NCBI RefSeq assembly: GCF_004365635.1
Contig: NZ_SOBH01000006.1
Span: 1 to 51,944, forward strand
Direction: 5' to 3'
DNA: 51,944 nucleotides
From: Litoreibacter halocynthiae
GTDB lineage: Bacteria > Pseudomonadota > Alphaproteobacteria > Rhodobacterales > Rhodobacteraceae
Part shown: piece after piece, positions 34,178 to 43,384 of the stretch
Layout of the letters: each line of letters begins with the position of its first letter
Position numbering within the stretch: position 1 is the first letter of the stretch
Made by a program: the position numbers and the translations under genes
Notes under the pieces: generated by a model
Told to the model about the DNA's origin: nothing
The model's input: only the letters and a program-made list of their open reading frames with translations
Databases searched by the model: none

Positions 34178-35341
34178 ATGAAGAAACTAGCAACAGCACT
34201 TGCGTTTACCGCAATGACAGCCACCGGCGCGATGGCCGAGGGGCTGCAGGGCGTGACCGACGACATGATCACGCTTGGCACCTATACGGACCTAAGCGGG
34301 CCGTTGGCAGTCTGGGGTGTGCCCGAGGCGAATGGCCTGCGCATGCGCGTGGACGAGATCAATGCGGCGGGCGGCATTCACGGTCGCCAGCTTGAGATTA
34401 TAATCGAGGACACGCAATATCAGGTGCCCCGCGCGATTCAGGTTGCAAACAAACTGATGCGCCGCGACCAGATTTTTGCGATGGTTGGCGCGCTTGGCAC
34501 ACCGATGAACCTAGCGATCATGCCGCAACAAATTGAAGCGGGAATTCCCAACATGTTCCCGATGTCGGCCGAGGTCGAGATGTATGAACCATTGGATCCG
34601 ATGAAATACGCATTTTTTCGCAGCTATACAGACCAGTTTCGCGCGGGCGTTGCATACTTCAAGGAAAATGGTGATTTCTCAACACCCTGCATTGCGCAAC
34701 TCGCAAATGAAGCTGGTGAATCAATGGCGCTTGGCGTCACGCAGCAATTGGCAGAGTATGACATGAAAGTCGCGGCCAAAACGGAGCATTCGGCAACCGA
34801 ATCCGATATGCTCTCGTCTGTAACCACATTGAAAAACGCCGGTTGCGATATCGTGTTTCTGGCGGGTGGGGTGCGCGATACAATTCTAGTTGTTGCAACA
34901 TCTAAAAAGCTTGGTTTTGAACCGACTTTCGTGACTGGAATGGTGTCCTATATGGATGCAGTTGCGACTGCCGCTGATGGCGCGATGGATGGTCTATATC
35001 TGGTATCGCCTTTTGTTTTTGCGAACGCAGGAGACTCCGAAGGGGAAGCAAAACGTATCCTGGAGAGTTACAGCGAAATTTACGGTGAAAAGATGGCCCC
35101 ACAAGCGCAGCTTGGTTACGTTTTCATCGACCTGATTGCCGTGGCGCTCGAAGCTGCTGGTCGCGATCTGACGACCGAAGGATTTCTGGCCGCAACCGAA
35201 GCGATCACTAGCTATGTTGATCCGATCGGCGGCCAGTCGGTCAGCTTTGGCCCGGAAGACCATCAGGGCATCGAAAGTCTGATTATGGCAAAAGTCGAAG
35301 ACGGTAAATGGACTATTGCGGCCCGCGGGCTCGACTACTAA
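34178..35341 (+). CDS. ABC transporter solute-binding protein (system 2)
   Basis: Periplasmic binding protein of 387 residues, LivK/HAAT type. The Sec signal MKKLATALAFTAMTATGAMA is cleaved before EG, in contrast to the Tat signal of system 1. The mature part opens ITLGTYTDLSGPLAVWGVPEANGLRM and includes EINAAGGIHGRQLEI, both typical. The ATG at 34178 follows AAAGGGAG. It is the last gene of the second operon, followed by a terminator. The ligand is probably a carboxylic acid but is not assignable. Confidence 0.9.
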   Translation: MKKLATALAFTAMTATGAMAEGLQGVTDDMITLGTYTDLSGPLAVWGVPEANGLRMRVDEINAAGGIHGRQLEIIIEDTQYQVPRAIQVANKLMRRDQIFAMVGALGTPMNLAIMPQQIEAGIPNMFPMSAEVEMYEPLDPMKYAFFRSYTDQFRAGVAYFKENGDFSTPCIAQLANEAGESMALGVTQQLAEYDMKVAAKTEHSATESDMLSSVTTLKNAGCDIVFLAGGVRDTILVVATSKKLGFEPTFVTGMVSYMDAVATAADGAMDGLYLVSPFVFANAGDSEGEAKRILESYSEIYGEKMAPQAQLGYVFIDLIAVALEAAGRDLTTEGFLAATEAITSYVDPIGGQSVSFGPEDHQGIESLIMAKVEDGKWTIAARGLDY

Positions 35342-35358
35342 TCTGTCAGTGATAAATG

Positions 35359-35390
35359 CGGGCGGTGCTTCGGTTCCGCCCGTTGGTTTT
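35359..35390 (+). terminator. intrinsic terminator of the second catabolic operon
   Basis: CGGGCGG (35359-35365) and CCGCCCG (35376-35382) form a seven-pair stem with a ten-base loop, followed by TTGGTTTT. It lies between the binding-protein stop and the TetR start. Confidence 0.75.
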
Positions 35391-35402
35391 GAAAGAGTAG
35401 CT

Positions 35403-36023
35403 TTGACTAGAATCCATTGGCACAAAAAAACCAAAGATGCCAAAGGCCAGCAAAAGCTGAAACGGCGGGCCATGCTCAATCTGGCCGCGCATTCGTTTTC
35501 AACAGTCGGATACAAACAGACATCGATGGATGACATCGCAGCGGCACTCGCAGTCACCAAGCCCGCGCTTTATTATTACGCCAAAAACAAAGAAGATATC
35601 CTGATGCAATGCGCCCGCATCTCGCTGGAGCGGGTCGAGCTATGCTTCACATCGGCACAGGAAGTTCAGGGTAACGGGCTTGATCGTATCCGCGTATTCT
35701 TTAGAGTCTATGCGAACATGGTTGTGAGCGAATTCGGCTCTGCCTTGATGCGCGAAGCGCGGCGCAATCTGACCGGAGAAAATCAGAAGAATTTGCGTCA
35801 GACACTGATAGACGGTCAGAATTTTCTTGAAAGTATTATCGCAGAAGGGATCAAAGACGGTTCTATCCGCGATTGCGACTCAAAGCGCCTCGCACATGTG
35901 CTTTTTTCGGCCTTCAACCAGATGCCGATCTGGTATAATCCGAAAGGGCCGCTTAACCCAGAGAGTATTGCAGATGAAATGCTGGAACTAATCATCCATG
36001 GCGTGGGTGCGAAGAATACTTGA
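35403..36023 (+). CDS. TetR-family transcriptional regulator
   Basis: Repressor of 206 residues. The N-terminal TetR helix-turn-helix runs LNLAAHSFSTVGYKQTSMDDIAAALAVTKPALYYYAKNKEDIL; the C-terminal half is the ligand domain. I place the start at the TTG at 35403 with AAAGAG about 7 bases upstream, because the earlier frame overlaps the previous gene and crosses the terminator, and the first internal ATG would cut helix 1. It closes the island and probably binds the palindrome at 23701-23718, responding to an acyl-CoA intermediate. The RND pump downstream is an alternative target. Confidence 0.85.
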   Translation: MTRIHWHKKTKDAKGQQKLKRRAMLNLAAHSFSTVGYKQTSMDDIAAALAVTKPALYYYAKNKEDILMQCARISLERVELCFTSAQEVQGNGLDRIRVFFRVYANMVVSEFGSALMREARRNLTGENQKNLRQTLIDGQNFLESIIAEGIKDGSIRDCDSKRLAHVLFSAFNQMPIWYNPKGPLNPESIADEMLELIIHGVGAKNT

Positions 36024-36208
36024 TTCTAAATTTGTTGCCTATTCAAACAGCGCCGATTTTATTAAAGATTTAACATAAGATGGACTCTCGGATTTTTGAA
36101 GGAGCACTTTCATAATTAACATAAACTTCATTATGCGACTTTATACTTAGCGTTGCGATAGTATATTATTGTAAGTATGCTGAACTCCTATCAAGGAGGC
36201 TCCACAGC

Positions 36209-36904
36209 ATGCGCCATTTACTCAAGAAGCTCCTCCCCTCGGTCGCAGTCGCTTTGACCGTGACCGGTTTTTCGCTGCCGGTACCCGCCCGCGCGCAGAC
36301 ATACCCGATCGATTGCGCGATCCTCTTGTGCCTGTCTGGCGGCTGGCCTGCCTCCGTCCCTTGCGCCCGAGCCCGCGCCGAATTTATCCGGCGGATTACA
36401 CCTTGGCCAGTCGAACCACCGCTGCAAATCTGGCGCTGTCCCATGGGCGCCTCTTATGAGAGCGATCGGCCTTCAAACAACGCTGGCCGCATCTTTGAAG
36501 TCTTATACCGGCCCGGCACCCATCGACCTCTCCAATCCTTGCCAGTCGACGATCTCGTTCCCACCGACTGGGCCCTACGGCTCATTCAGGACCGCGCGGA
36601 CATCGATATCAGCGGACCTGAGTTCAACTTCGTGCGGTCCATCCGCGTCTTTGACGTTCGTTATGCGCGGCAGCACGAATCTGGTCGTGACGGTGACTGC
36701 AATCGCAGCGCGACTATAGCCCTTGGCACTTACGGGACCCAAGGCGATTTCTCATGGCAGCGATCTTCCATAACTGCCCTGCCCGAGGCCCATGTGGGAC
36801 TTGAACGTTGGGGCCAGAATTGCCCGGGTATCTATCACCGATCTGTCTTCGTCGATTGGCGTGACTATGAGGGCAACTACGGCTTCGAACAGGTGAACTA
36901 CTAG
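36209..36904 (+). CDS. secreted hypothetical protein
   Basis: Exported protein of 231 residues with a clear Sec signal, MRHLLKKLLPSVAVALTV then GFSLPVPARAQ, cleaved near residue 30. The mature part has cysteines (DCAILLCLSGGWPASVPC, WRCPMGA, GDCNRS, QNCPG) likely paired in the periplasm. I recall similar proteins on roseobacter plasmids but know no function. AAGGAGG lies upstream of the ATG. It stands alone between the TetR gene and the RND pump. Confidence 0.75.
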   Translation: MRHLLKKLLPSVAVALTVTGFSLPVPARAQTYPIDCAILLCLSGGWPASVPCARARAEFIRRITPWPVEPPLQIWRCPMGASYESDRPSNNAGRIFEVLYRPGTHRPLQSLPVDDLVPTDWALRLIQDRADIDISGPEFNFVRSIRVFDVRYARQHESGRDGDCNRSATIALGTYGTQGDFSWQRSSITALPEAHVGLERWGQNCPGIYHRSVFVDWRDYEGNYGFEQVNY

Positions 36905-37270
36905 CGCTGTCAAAGGCAGCTTTGCCATCATGCTGCCAGAATTTGAGCGTGCTGAGTTGCTCAAATACCGGCCCTTCGCTGCTTTCGGTGCGTATGTCCG
37001 TAGAGCGGACAAAGCGCTCTTTCGCTGCAGGTACGCCAATGGCCGTTTTCGGAATAACACCTTCGGCGAACAGGCCACAGCTGTCGTATCTGTAGTCCAC
37101 AAAAAAACGATGGCTCCCTTGCATGATTACAAGTTTGTCTTTTCCGGCCGTTCGGTGCGCAAAAGCTGGCTTTCGCCGTTGGCACCGCTCATGCCGCCGG
37201 GTCATGAAATGAAACATAAACCTGCCGCCGACCACGCAAACTCCCGCTTGCTCTGAACCACCGGACCCGT
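36905..37270. other. no gene seen
   Basis: This 366-bp stretch between the secreted protein and the convergent RND pump gene holds only open frames without ribosome sites or family similarity. Nothing can be supported in it. Confidence 0.5.
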
Positions 37271-40200
37271 TCACGCAACCATTTTTGCGGAATTGTCTAC
37301 GGGCCCCTTTGATCGCTTAAAGAACACGTAATACAGCACCGGTGCGGCAACCATCGTCAGCAGGGATGCGAAGGCTAGTCCGCCCATAATGGTTGCGGCC
37401 ATGGACTGGAAAAAAGCATCCCAAAGAAGCGGCAACATGCCGAGGATCGTCGTTGCCGCCGCAAGAAACACCGGCCGCAAGCGCGATGTCGAAGCGGTTA
37501 CAATGGCGTCTTCCAGTGGCATGTCGGGGTCGGCCTTTCGTGTGAGGTCGATCTCTTCGACCAGCACGATCCCATTTTTGATCAACATGCCGGACAGCGA
37601 CAAGAGGCCAAGAAGCGCGGTGAAGGTGAATGGCAAACCAGTGCCCAACAGTGCAAGGCTAACCCCGTTGACCGACATTGGCACCAATAGCCAGATGATA
37701 AGCGGCTGACGCAGAGCGTTGAACAGAAGAACGGTGATGAGCACCATAATGATAATGCTCATCGGGAGCTGGGAGCCGAGAGAGGCCTGCGCATCAGTTG
37801 AGCTTTCGTATTCGCCCCCCCATTCCATCGTATACCCATCCGGAATGGACATATCTTCAATGGTGGCGCGCACTTCGGCCAGAACTCCGGCTGCCGTCAG
37901 GTTGCGGGGGATATCGGCACCAACAGTGATGACATTCGCGCGGTCACGGCGAAATACCAACGTATCCTGCGGCTCGAACCTGAACCCGTCGATCGCCTGC
38001 GCCATCGGCACCAAAGTATCGTTGCTTTCGGAATAGATGACGTGGTCCATCAGCGACAGGCCCGCATCCGGCGCGGTGCGCAGAATGATCGGGATTTGGC
38101 GGTCGCCCTCACGAAACACGCCAGCCGCGGTGCCTTCGGTGGCGAACTGCAAGATGCTGGTGATGTCGGAGCGTGAAATGCCGGACTCCTGAGCACGGTC
38201 TCCGGCATAGATCGGGCGCAGCACCAGTTCTTTTTCACGCCAGTCATAACGGGGGGATATAATGTTGGGGGACGCGGCACTCAGCCGCTCAACGGCTTCG
38301 TCCGCCAGATCACGCAGGACCGCCGGATCAGCGCCGGAAAACCGCACTTCGATCGGGGCACCGCCACCGGGGCCGAATGCCAGACGTTTGACGCGGAATT
38401 CACCCTGCGGAACTGCTTCCACTGCAAAGGCCTCCAGCTCGTCCATTTCGGACTGGATCACGTCCAGCGTGGTGACGCGGACGATCAGGTGGCCATAGCT
38501 GGGGTTAGGGTCTTCGCTGTCGTAAGTCAGCATGAAACGCGACGCGCCCATACCGGAATAGGACGTCACGGCGATCACGTCGTCGCGTTCAACCAGCCAA
38601 TTCTCCAGCGTTTGCATGTCGCTGGACGTCTGATCGATGCCGGCGCCTTGGGGCAGTTTATAGTTCACGAAATAGAGCGGCGTGTTGCTGTCAGGAAAGA
38701 ACTGCTGCTTGATTTGGCCAAACATGGCATAACAAACTACCGTCGTGCCGATAAGTCCGACAAGAACCAGCCAGCGCAGTTTGAGGCTGGCACGCAGCAG
38801 ACTGGCATAGCCGCGGAAGATGGCACCATCGTAGCCGCCGCTCGCGCCCTTTTCACCTTGGCGGAAAAAGTAGTGGCCCAGCAGCGGGGTAACGGTGATT
38901 GCCAGAACCCACGACAACATCAGCGAAATGGCAATGACGGCAAATAAAGAGAACAGGAATTCGCCCGTCGCATCGGGACTCAGGCCGATCCCGGCAAAGG
39001 CCATGATGCCGATGACCGTGGCCCCGAGAAGTGGGATTTGCGTCTTGCTGGCTGCCTCGGTCGAGGCTTCACGGGATGTCTGGCCGCGCTGCATATTGAT
39101 CTGCATGCCTTCTGCGACGACGATGGCGTTATCCACCAGCATCCCCATCGCGATGATCAACGCGCCAAGCGAGATGCGTTCCATTTCAATGGAGCCAAGC
39201 GCCATGAAGAACAAAGTGCCGACGACGGTGAGTAATAGTGTTACCCCGACAACCACAGCCGCCCGCCAACCCATGAAAACGGCGAGCACAATGATCACGA
39301 TGGCTACCGACATGGCGAGGTTCACAAGAAAGGAGTTCGAGGCTTCCTCGACGACGACGTGTTGTTGGTAGATGGGTTCGATCGTAATACCGACGGGGAT
39401 GGATTGTTTTAGCAGTTCCAGTCTTGCGTCGACGGCATGGCCAACTTCGACGATGTTTTCTGTCGAAAGGCCCGCAACGCCAAGACTGAACGCTTCAACT
39501 CCATTGTGGCGGAGAATCAGATCGGGGTTGTCTTCGCGTCCACGGTAAACATCTGCGAAATCTGACAGGTTCACGATCTGCCCGCCAACACCAACGGAAA
39601 GCGCCGCAATGGCTGAAACACTGTCAGACCCGTCAGGGCGTTGAATAAGTGTGCGGCCTTCGGCGTCCTGAATAGACCCGCCTTCGACAATTTCATCGGC
39701 GTTGGCCAGCGCGGCCTGCATCATGGCAGGCGGAATGCCTAGCGATGTGGACAGCGCCAGATCGGGCTCAACATAGATGCGTTCGTTTGGTGCGCCGGAA
39801 ATCACCGCATCGGCGACGCCCTCAACCGAGAGCACCTCTCGCCGTAAGAAATCAGCCAGATTATTGATTTCACGATCACTGAAGCCGGGCGCGGTGATCG
39901 CATAGTAGAGTCCATAAACATCGCCGAAACTGTCATTGACATAGGGCGCGGTTGCCCCGCTTGGTAACGCGGCCTCACTGACCCGATTGCGAAGTTTTGT
40001 CCAAATACTTGGCAGCTCGCTGCCGTCGTAATGATCTTCCATCTCCACGGTGATCCACGACAGCCCCGGTTGGTTCATGGTTTCGATCAGCTTGACCTCA
40101 CCCATCTTTTGAATGGCTGATTCAATAGGCTCGGACACTTCCGTCGCGACTTCTTCGGCAGAGGCGCCGGGATATTGTGTGACAACAATAGCCACTTTGA

Positions 40201-40324
40201 TCGTAAACGCAGGGTCTTCGAGCCGCCCGAGCGATGAGAACCCCCAGATGCCACCCAACAGACACATCAGGATTACGATCCAAGTGTAGATCGGATTAAC
40301 AATAGAGAAACGAGCAACATCCAT
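37271..40324 (-). CDS. RND-family efflux transporter, inner-membrane pump
   Basis: Proton-driven RND pump of 1017 residues (AcrB/HAE superfamily; usual length about 1020-1050). It begins MDVARFSIVNPIYTWIVILM with the first helix. TM4 carries GMLVDNAIVVAEG, where AcrB has two Asp; here VDN keeps one. TM10 has SGMLIKNGIVLVEEID with the conserved Lys. Two large periplasmic loops and twelve helices are apparent. It exports drugs or toxic lipophilic compounds with the fusion protein encoded 9 bp upstream. No outer-membrane channel gene is present, so a chromosomal TolC would be needed. Confidence 0.92.
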   Translation of the reverse strand: MDVARFSIVNPIYTWIVILMCLLGGIWGFSSLGRLEDPAFTIKVAIVVTQYPGASAEEVATEVSEPIESAIQKMGEVKLIETMNQPGLSWITVEMEDHYDGSELPSIWTKLRNRVSEAALPSGATAPYVNDSFGDVYGLYYAITAPGFSDREINNLADFLRREVLSVEGVADAVISGAPNERIYVEPDLALSTSLGIPPAMMQAALANADEIVEGGSIQDAEGRTLIQRPDGSDSVSAIAALSVGVGGQIVNLSDFADVYRGREDNPDLILRHNGVEAFSLGVAGLSTENIVEVGHAVDARLELLKQSIPVGITIEPIYQQHVVVEEASNSFLVNLAMSVAIVIIVLAVFMGWRAAVVVGVTLLLTVVGTLFFMALGSIEMERISLGALIIAMGMLVDNAIVVAEGMQINMQRGQTSREASTEAASKTQIPLLGATVIGIMAFAGIGLSPDATGEFLFSLFAVIAISLMLSWVLAITVTPLLGHYFFRQGEKGASGGYDGAIFRGYASLLRASLKLRWLVLVGLIGTTVVCYAMFGQIKQQFFPDSNTPLYFVNYKLPQGAGIDQTSSDMQTLENWLVERDDVIAVTSYSGMGASRFMLTYDSEDPNPSYGHLIVRVTTLDVIQSEMDELEAFAVEAVPQGEFRVKRLAFGPGGGAPIEVRFSGADPAVLRDLADEAVERLSAASPNIISPRYDWREKELVLRPIYAGDRAQESGISRSDITSILQFATEGTAAGVFREGDRQIPIILRTAPDAGLSLMDHVIYSESNDTLVPMAQAIDGFRFEPQDTLVFRRDRANVITVGADIPRNLTAAGVLAEVRATIEDMSIPDGYTMEWGGEYESSTDAQASLGSQLPMSIIIMVLITVLLFNALRQPLIIWLLVPMSVNGVSLALLGTGLPFTFTALLGLLSLSGMLIKNGIVLVEEIDLTRKADPDMPLEDAIVTASTSRLRPVFLAAATTILGMLPLLWDAFFQSMAATIMGGLAFASLLTMVAAPVLYYVFFKRSKGPVDNSAKMVA

Positions 40325-40333
40325 GATCGGCCC

Positions 40334-41380
40334 TTAGCCCCCGAAACCGGTGAAACGGCGTACGTCTTGGCCATCGACAAGTGTAGATGCGCCAACGGCG
40401 ACAATCTCTTGCCCGACCTCTAGTCCGGACAGGATTTCGACCTCACCACTCTCGGTGGCAGCAATCTCAACGGGCGTATGTGTGACTGTGCCCTCGATGC
40501 CGCCCGTCGGAGTGAACACCATAACGCTGGTGCTACCGTCATTGCCGATGACAATCGCGGACGCCGGAACGAGTATCGGGGCATCGTCGGCGAACAAGCT
40601 AGCCGTGACCTTGACTGACGATCCGGGCCAGACGGTCAAATCATTCTTTGGCGCCATGCCAAGCGTGATTGAATAGGTTTGGCCGACCGCAGCCGTTTCT
40701 GCGTTCACTTCCTTTACCGCGAGGGGGTACCGGTTCGGATTACCCGTAAACTCGGCGTAAATCTCGATGTTTGGGTCGCGGCCCGCTTGTTGAAACAAGG
40801 TCTCGGGCACTTCGATTTCGATCCGCAGATCGGACATGTCATGCAACCGCACAACCGGCATTCCGGCGCTCGTGGTTGAAAAATTCGGCACCAGACGTGA
40901 AGCGACCAGTGCCTCGAAAGGCGCGTGCAAGGTGGCTTGTTCCAGCGCGCGTTCAGCATTGCGCATCGCAACGCTGGCTAGTTCGACTTGCGTTTCGGCG
41001 TCCTGAACTGTGGTCTGGCTCACGGCGCTGCCTTCCAGTTGGCGATACCGGTCCAATGTGCGATTGGCCTGATCGCTATTAAGGCGGGCCTCTTCCAGGG
41101 CCAGCTCGAACGGGACAAGATCAAGGCTGGCAACCAAACCGCCTTTGGGCACATCAGCGCCTTCATCCACCGGGAAATCAATGATTTGCCCCGAAACCTG
41201 AAAGGCCAAATCCACGGTTTCCCGTGCGACGACATGGCCGAAGAAAGTACGGCTGAGACCAGACCCCGAGGCTTCAACGGTTTCAATTTTCACAATGGAT
41301 GTCTGCGCTTCGCTTTGATGTGGCAACGCCAAGACAAAAGCGGTCGCAATACCTTGCACCACCAGCTTCAACCGTTTCAT
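40334..41380 (-). CDS. RND efflux membrane-fusion protein
   Basis: Periplasmic adaptor of 348 residues. Signal peptide MKRLKLVVQGIATAFVLALP ends near SEAQ; there is no lipobox. Lipoyl-like halves (LAFQVSGQIIDFPVDEGADVPKGGLVASLD and TLHAPFEALVASRLV) flank an alpha-helical hairpin (LALEEARLNSDQANRTLDRYRQLEGSAVSQTTVQDAETQV), followed by beta-barrel and membrane-proximal domains. The ATG at 41380 follows AAAGGG; a longer frame to 41431 is unlikely. First gene of a two-gene operon with the pump; no local regulator except the distant TetR. Confidence 0.9.
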   Translation of the reverse strand: MKRLKLVVQGIATAFVLALPHQSEAQTSIVKIETVEASGSGLSRTFFGHVVARETVDLAFQVSGQIIDFPVDEGADVPKGGLVASLDLVPFELALEEARLNSDQANRTLDRYRQLEGSAVSQTTVQDAETQVELASVAMRNAERALEQATLHAPFEALVASRLVPNFSTTSAGMPVVRLHDMSDLRIEIEVPETLFQQAGRDPNIEIYAEFTGNPNRYPLAVKEVNAETAAVGQTYSITLGMAPKNDLTVWPGSSVKVTASLFADDAPILVPASAIVIGNDGSTSVMVFTPTGGIEGTVTHTPVEIAATESGEVEILSGLEVGQEIVAVGASTLVDGQDVRRFTGFGG

Positions 41381-41704
41381 TTTGACCCTTTCATACCGCA
41401 ACAGATGACTGGGCTTGATTCCCGAGTTCAAAAACTAAACTAATCAGTTCAATCCAGCTCAACAACCATGGATTTGGGCTTTGGGGATAAAGCCGTGTCA
41501 TTTAGGCCATATGCCTTTTGATCCGCGTGGCTCGGCGACTTCTTTGGTTCTGTTTCGGGTGCAACGCGTTGGGACAACCGTCTGATCACAATTCTATCAA
41601 AACAGTCGTTTGTCCTTGAGGCAGCATCGGTCAAAATGGGCTCCGAGCAGTCATTTGCCGCAGATTTAATGAAGGTCCGCTGTAGGCCAGACAACGTCGG
41701 CAGC
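41381..41704. other. no gene seen
   Basis: About 320 bp between the pump operon and the backbone gene at 41705. Short open frames here lack ribosome sites and family similarity. The pump operon promoter must lie near 41381-41450. Confidence 0.5.
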
Positions 41705-42244
41705 TTAAACAATTCGATCCAGCCGCAATGGAACACGCTCACGCTCGGGGCGCTTCAGTGCTTCCGCATACTTTCTGGCATTGCCGTCGATCCCGTCATG
41801 CCAAAGCTTCGATACAAAGTCGCGGGCATCCTGCACCGTCATATCTTTGAGTATGGGAGAGAGGGCCATAAAGAGCTCGTCCTCGGTGAGGGATGCCGCG
41901 CGACACATCGCGTCCTGATAATACGATGGATCGTTCAGGACATATTCGCTTATTGGCATCAACGCGACATTCTCGGCCGGGATCGCCAAGAAAATCATAT
42001 CCTGGATGGTTTCTAAAAAGTCACGGCGAGATGTAGAGACCGGTTTGCCCTCGCTCTTCGCGTTGGCGTAGGCCTCTTTCGTTTTACCCAGCTTCGTCGC
42101 TGCGTAAGAAAACACCATGTCCCGCTTTTTGTCTGGCAGCCCAAACTTGGTACATGTCTCAATGCGCGTGATCAGCGCAGTGATTTCCACTTCGAGGTCA
42201 AAGTTTTCGAACCAAACGCGGTCTGTTTTCGGTTTTCGAGCCAT
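41705..42244 (-). CDS. hypothetical plasmid protein
   Basis: Soluble, mostly helical protein of 179 residues starting MARKPKTDRVWFENFDLEVEIT. I do not recognise the family. It is charged and lacks a signal peptide or membrane segment; FGLPDKKRDMVFSYAATKLG and LPRD-like acidic patches are visible but uninformative. GAGAGGG precedes the ATG. An imperfect inverted repeat, GCTAC/GTAGC, lies about 18-42 bp upstream, around a TATACT box (rough -10). It begins the right-hand backbone block. Confidence 0.65.
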   Translation of the reverse strand: MARKPKTDRVWFENFDLEVEITALITRIETCTKFGLPDKKRDMVFSYAATKLGKTKEAYANAKSEGKPVSTSRRDFLETIQDMIFLAIPAENVALMPISEYVLNDPSYYQDAMCRAASLTEDELFMALSPILKDMTVQDARDFVSKLWHDGIDGNARKYAEALKRPERERVPLRLDRIV

Positions 42245-42391
42245 CCGCCCTCTCAAGAACCATGCTACGTTAGTATATCCTTGTAGCAAACTTGGGTGGT
42301 TCGACAAGGCCGCACATATCAAGCGATGGTGTTGCGGGTGCCAATCAAAGCACCGGGCTAGGCACGGGTGTCTTTCAAGCACACTCACACA

Positions 42392-42424
42392 AAAAAGGGG
42401 AACCGCGTTGCCGCGGCTCCCCTG
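42392..42424 (-). terminator. intrinsic terminator after the DUF736 gene
   Basis: On the minus strand a G/C-rich stem (AGGGG..CCGCG pairing with CGCGG..CCCCT, 42397-42424) is followed by six T. It lies 28 bp after the DUF736 stop and is one of the strongest terminators in the window. Confidence 0.82.
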
Positions 42425-42451
42425 TTCTGTCAGTCGATGGTTTCGATCCGA

Positions 42452-43180
42452 TCAAGCAACCAACGACAATCCACCGCTAGCGTCCGGCTGCTGATCATCG
42501 CTCTGCACAAACGGAATGATCGAGAACGTCTGCCCACCCCGTTGCTCTTCGTTCTGCACGGCATTGACCCGCAGATCACCGTCAGGCGTGTTGATCAGCA
42601 ACGAAAGGTATTCATTACCAGTCCGGGTGCTTTTCGCCATCCAGGCCGAACCCACACGGATCGGCTTCCCTTTTGGGGAGCTCACTTCGATCCGGTAGTC
42701 GGGATGGGTTTCCTCGGTCTTGTAGTCGTTCTCGATGAGCATGAAGTCCAAATCGAACATCATATTGGCGATGTAACCCGCGAAGGCGTTGTCAGCATCC
42801 ATCGCCGTTAGCTCGCCCGAGATCGAGCCGGATTTCATCGTGCCGTTTGAGACCAGCGGGATGATCTCGTAGTCTTCGCTCTTAGCATTGCGGGCTTCCT
42901 GCGTCTGCACGGCATTGACGCGGAATGGCCCAAGACCAACATCCAGCTGCATCGAGATGTAGGGATTACCGCTGGTGTTGCCGGTCTCGTTCCAGGCTGT
43001 GCCAATACGCACCTTGCGGCCAGATTTGTTGACCGCCGTGACGTCATAGTCCGGGCTGCGCTCCGACATCTTTGCGCGGGTTTCCAACTGGATCGCGATG
43101 TCGAACTTGGTGTTGTGGATTGTGCCGGTGAAGACTGCGGCTGCGGTGTCGGCGGTTTTGGTAAGGGTTCCTGCGAACAT
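42452..43180 (-). CDS. tandem DUF736 domain protein
   Basis: Protein of 242 residues made of two DUF736 units. The first is about 1-110 (GTIHNTKFDIAIQLE, SPDYDVTAVNKSGRKVRIGTAWNET, YISMQLDVGLGPFRVNAVQ); the second is about 120-225 (HPDYRIEVSSPKGKPIRVGSAWMAK, YLSLLINTPDGDLRVNAVQ). DUF736 proteins are usually single-domain of about 100 residues, plasmid-borne and of unknown role. The internal duplication is therefore unusual. The ATG at 43180 is preferred over an earlier frame. A terminator follows, and a shared leader motif lies about 90 bp upstream. Confidence 0.85.
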   Translation of the reverse strand: MFAGTLTKTADTAAAVFTGTIHNTKFDIAIQLETRAKMSERSPDYDVTAVNKSGRKVRIGTAWNETGNTSGNPYISMQLDVGLGPFRVNAVQTQEARNAKSEDYEIIPLVSNGTMKSGSISGELTAMDADNAFAGYIANMMFDLDFMLIENDYKTEETHPDYRIEVSSPKGKPIRVGSAWMAKSTRTGNEYLSLLINTPDGDLRVNAVQNEEQRGGQTFSIIPFVQSDDQQPDASGGLSLVA

Positions 43181-43258
43181 GGGTCTTATCCTTCTTGGGT
43201 TATCGGGGCCCGACATCTTGCCAGACCATCCGAGATTGCTTTTCGACCCCTCATGGAG

Positions 43259-43290
43259 TCACAAAACAGAAAGCCTGCTTTCAACTTTCT
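43259..43290 (-). repeat. backbone leader motif with hairpin (DUF736 copy)
   Basis: TCACAAAACAGAAAGCCT (43259-43276) belongs to a family of 18-bp motifs also seen at 47994 and 51831. AGAAAG (43268-43273) pairs with CTTTCT (43285-43290). On the minus strand this is a hairpin followed by GTTTTGTGA, in the leader of the DUF736 gene. Confidence 0.6.
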
Positions 43291-43384
43291 CCCGGCCTCT
43301 CAGACGGTGCAGAGCGCTAAATGGACGCTCGTCACCACAACACCAGCGCGACCCATTCTTTGCCCAATGGTCTGTTGGGATGTT

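Noticed and set aside
36714-37274. Minus-strand open frame of 186 codons between the secreted protein and the pump
   Set aside because: Overlaps the end of the secreted-protein gene, no ribosome site and no recognisable family.
41449-41742. Minus-strand open frame of 97 codons
   Set aside because: Overlaps the next gene and has no start signal; probably chance.
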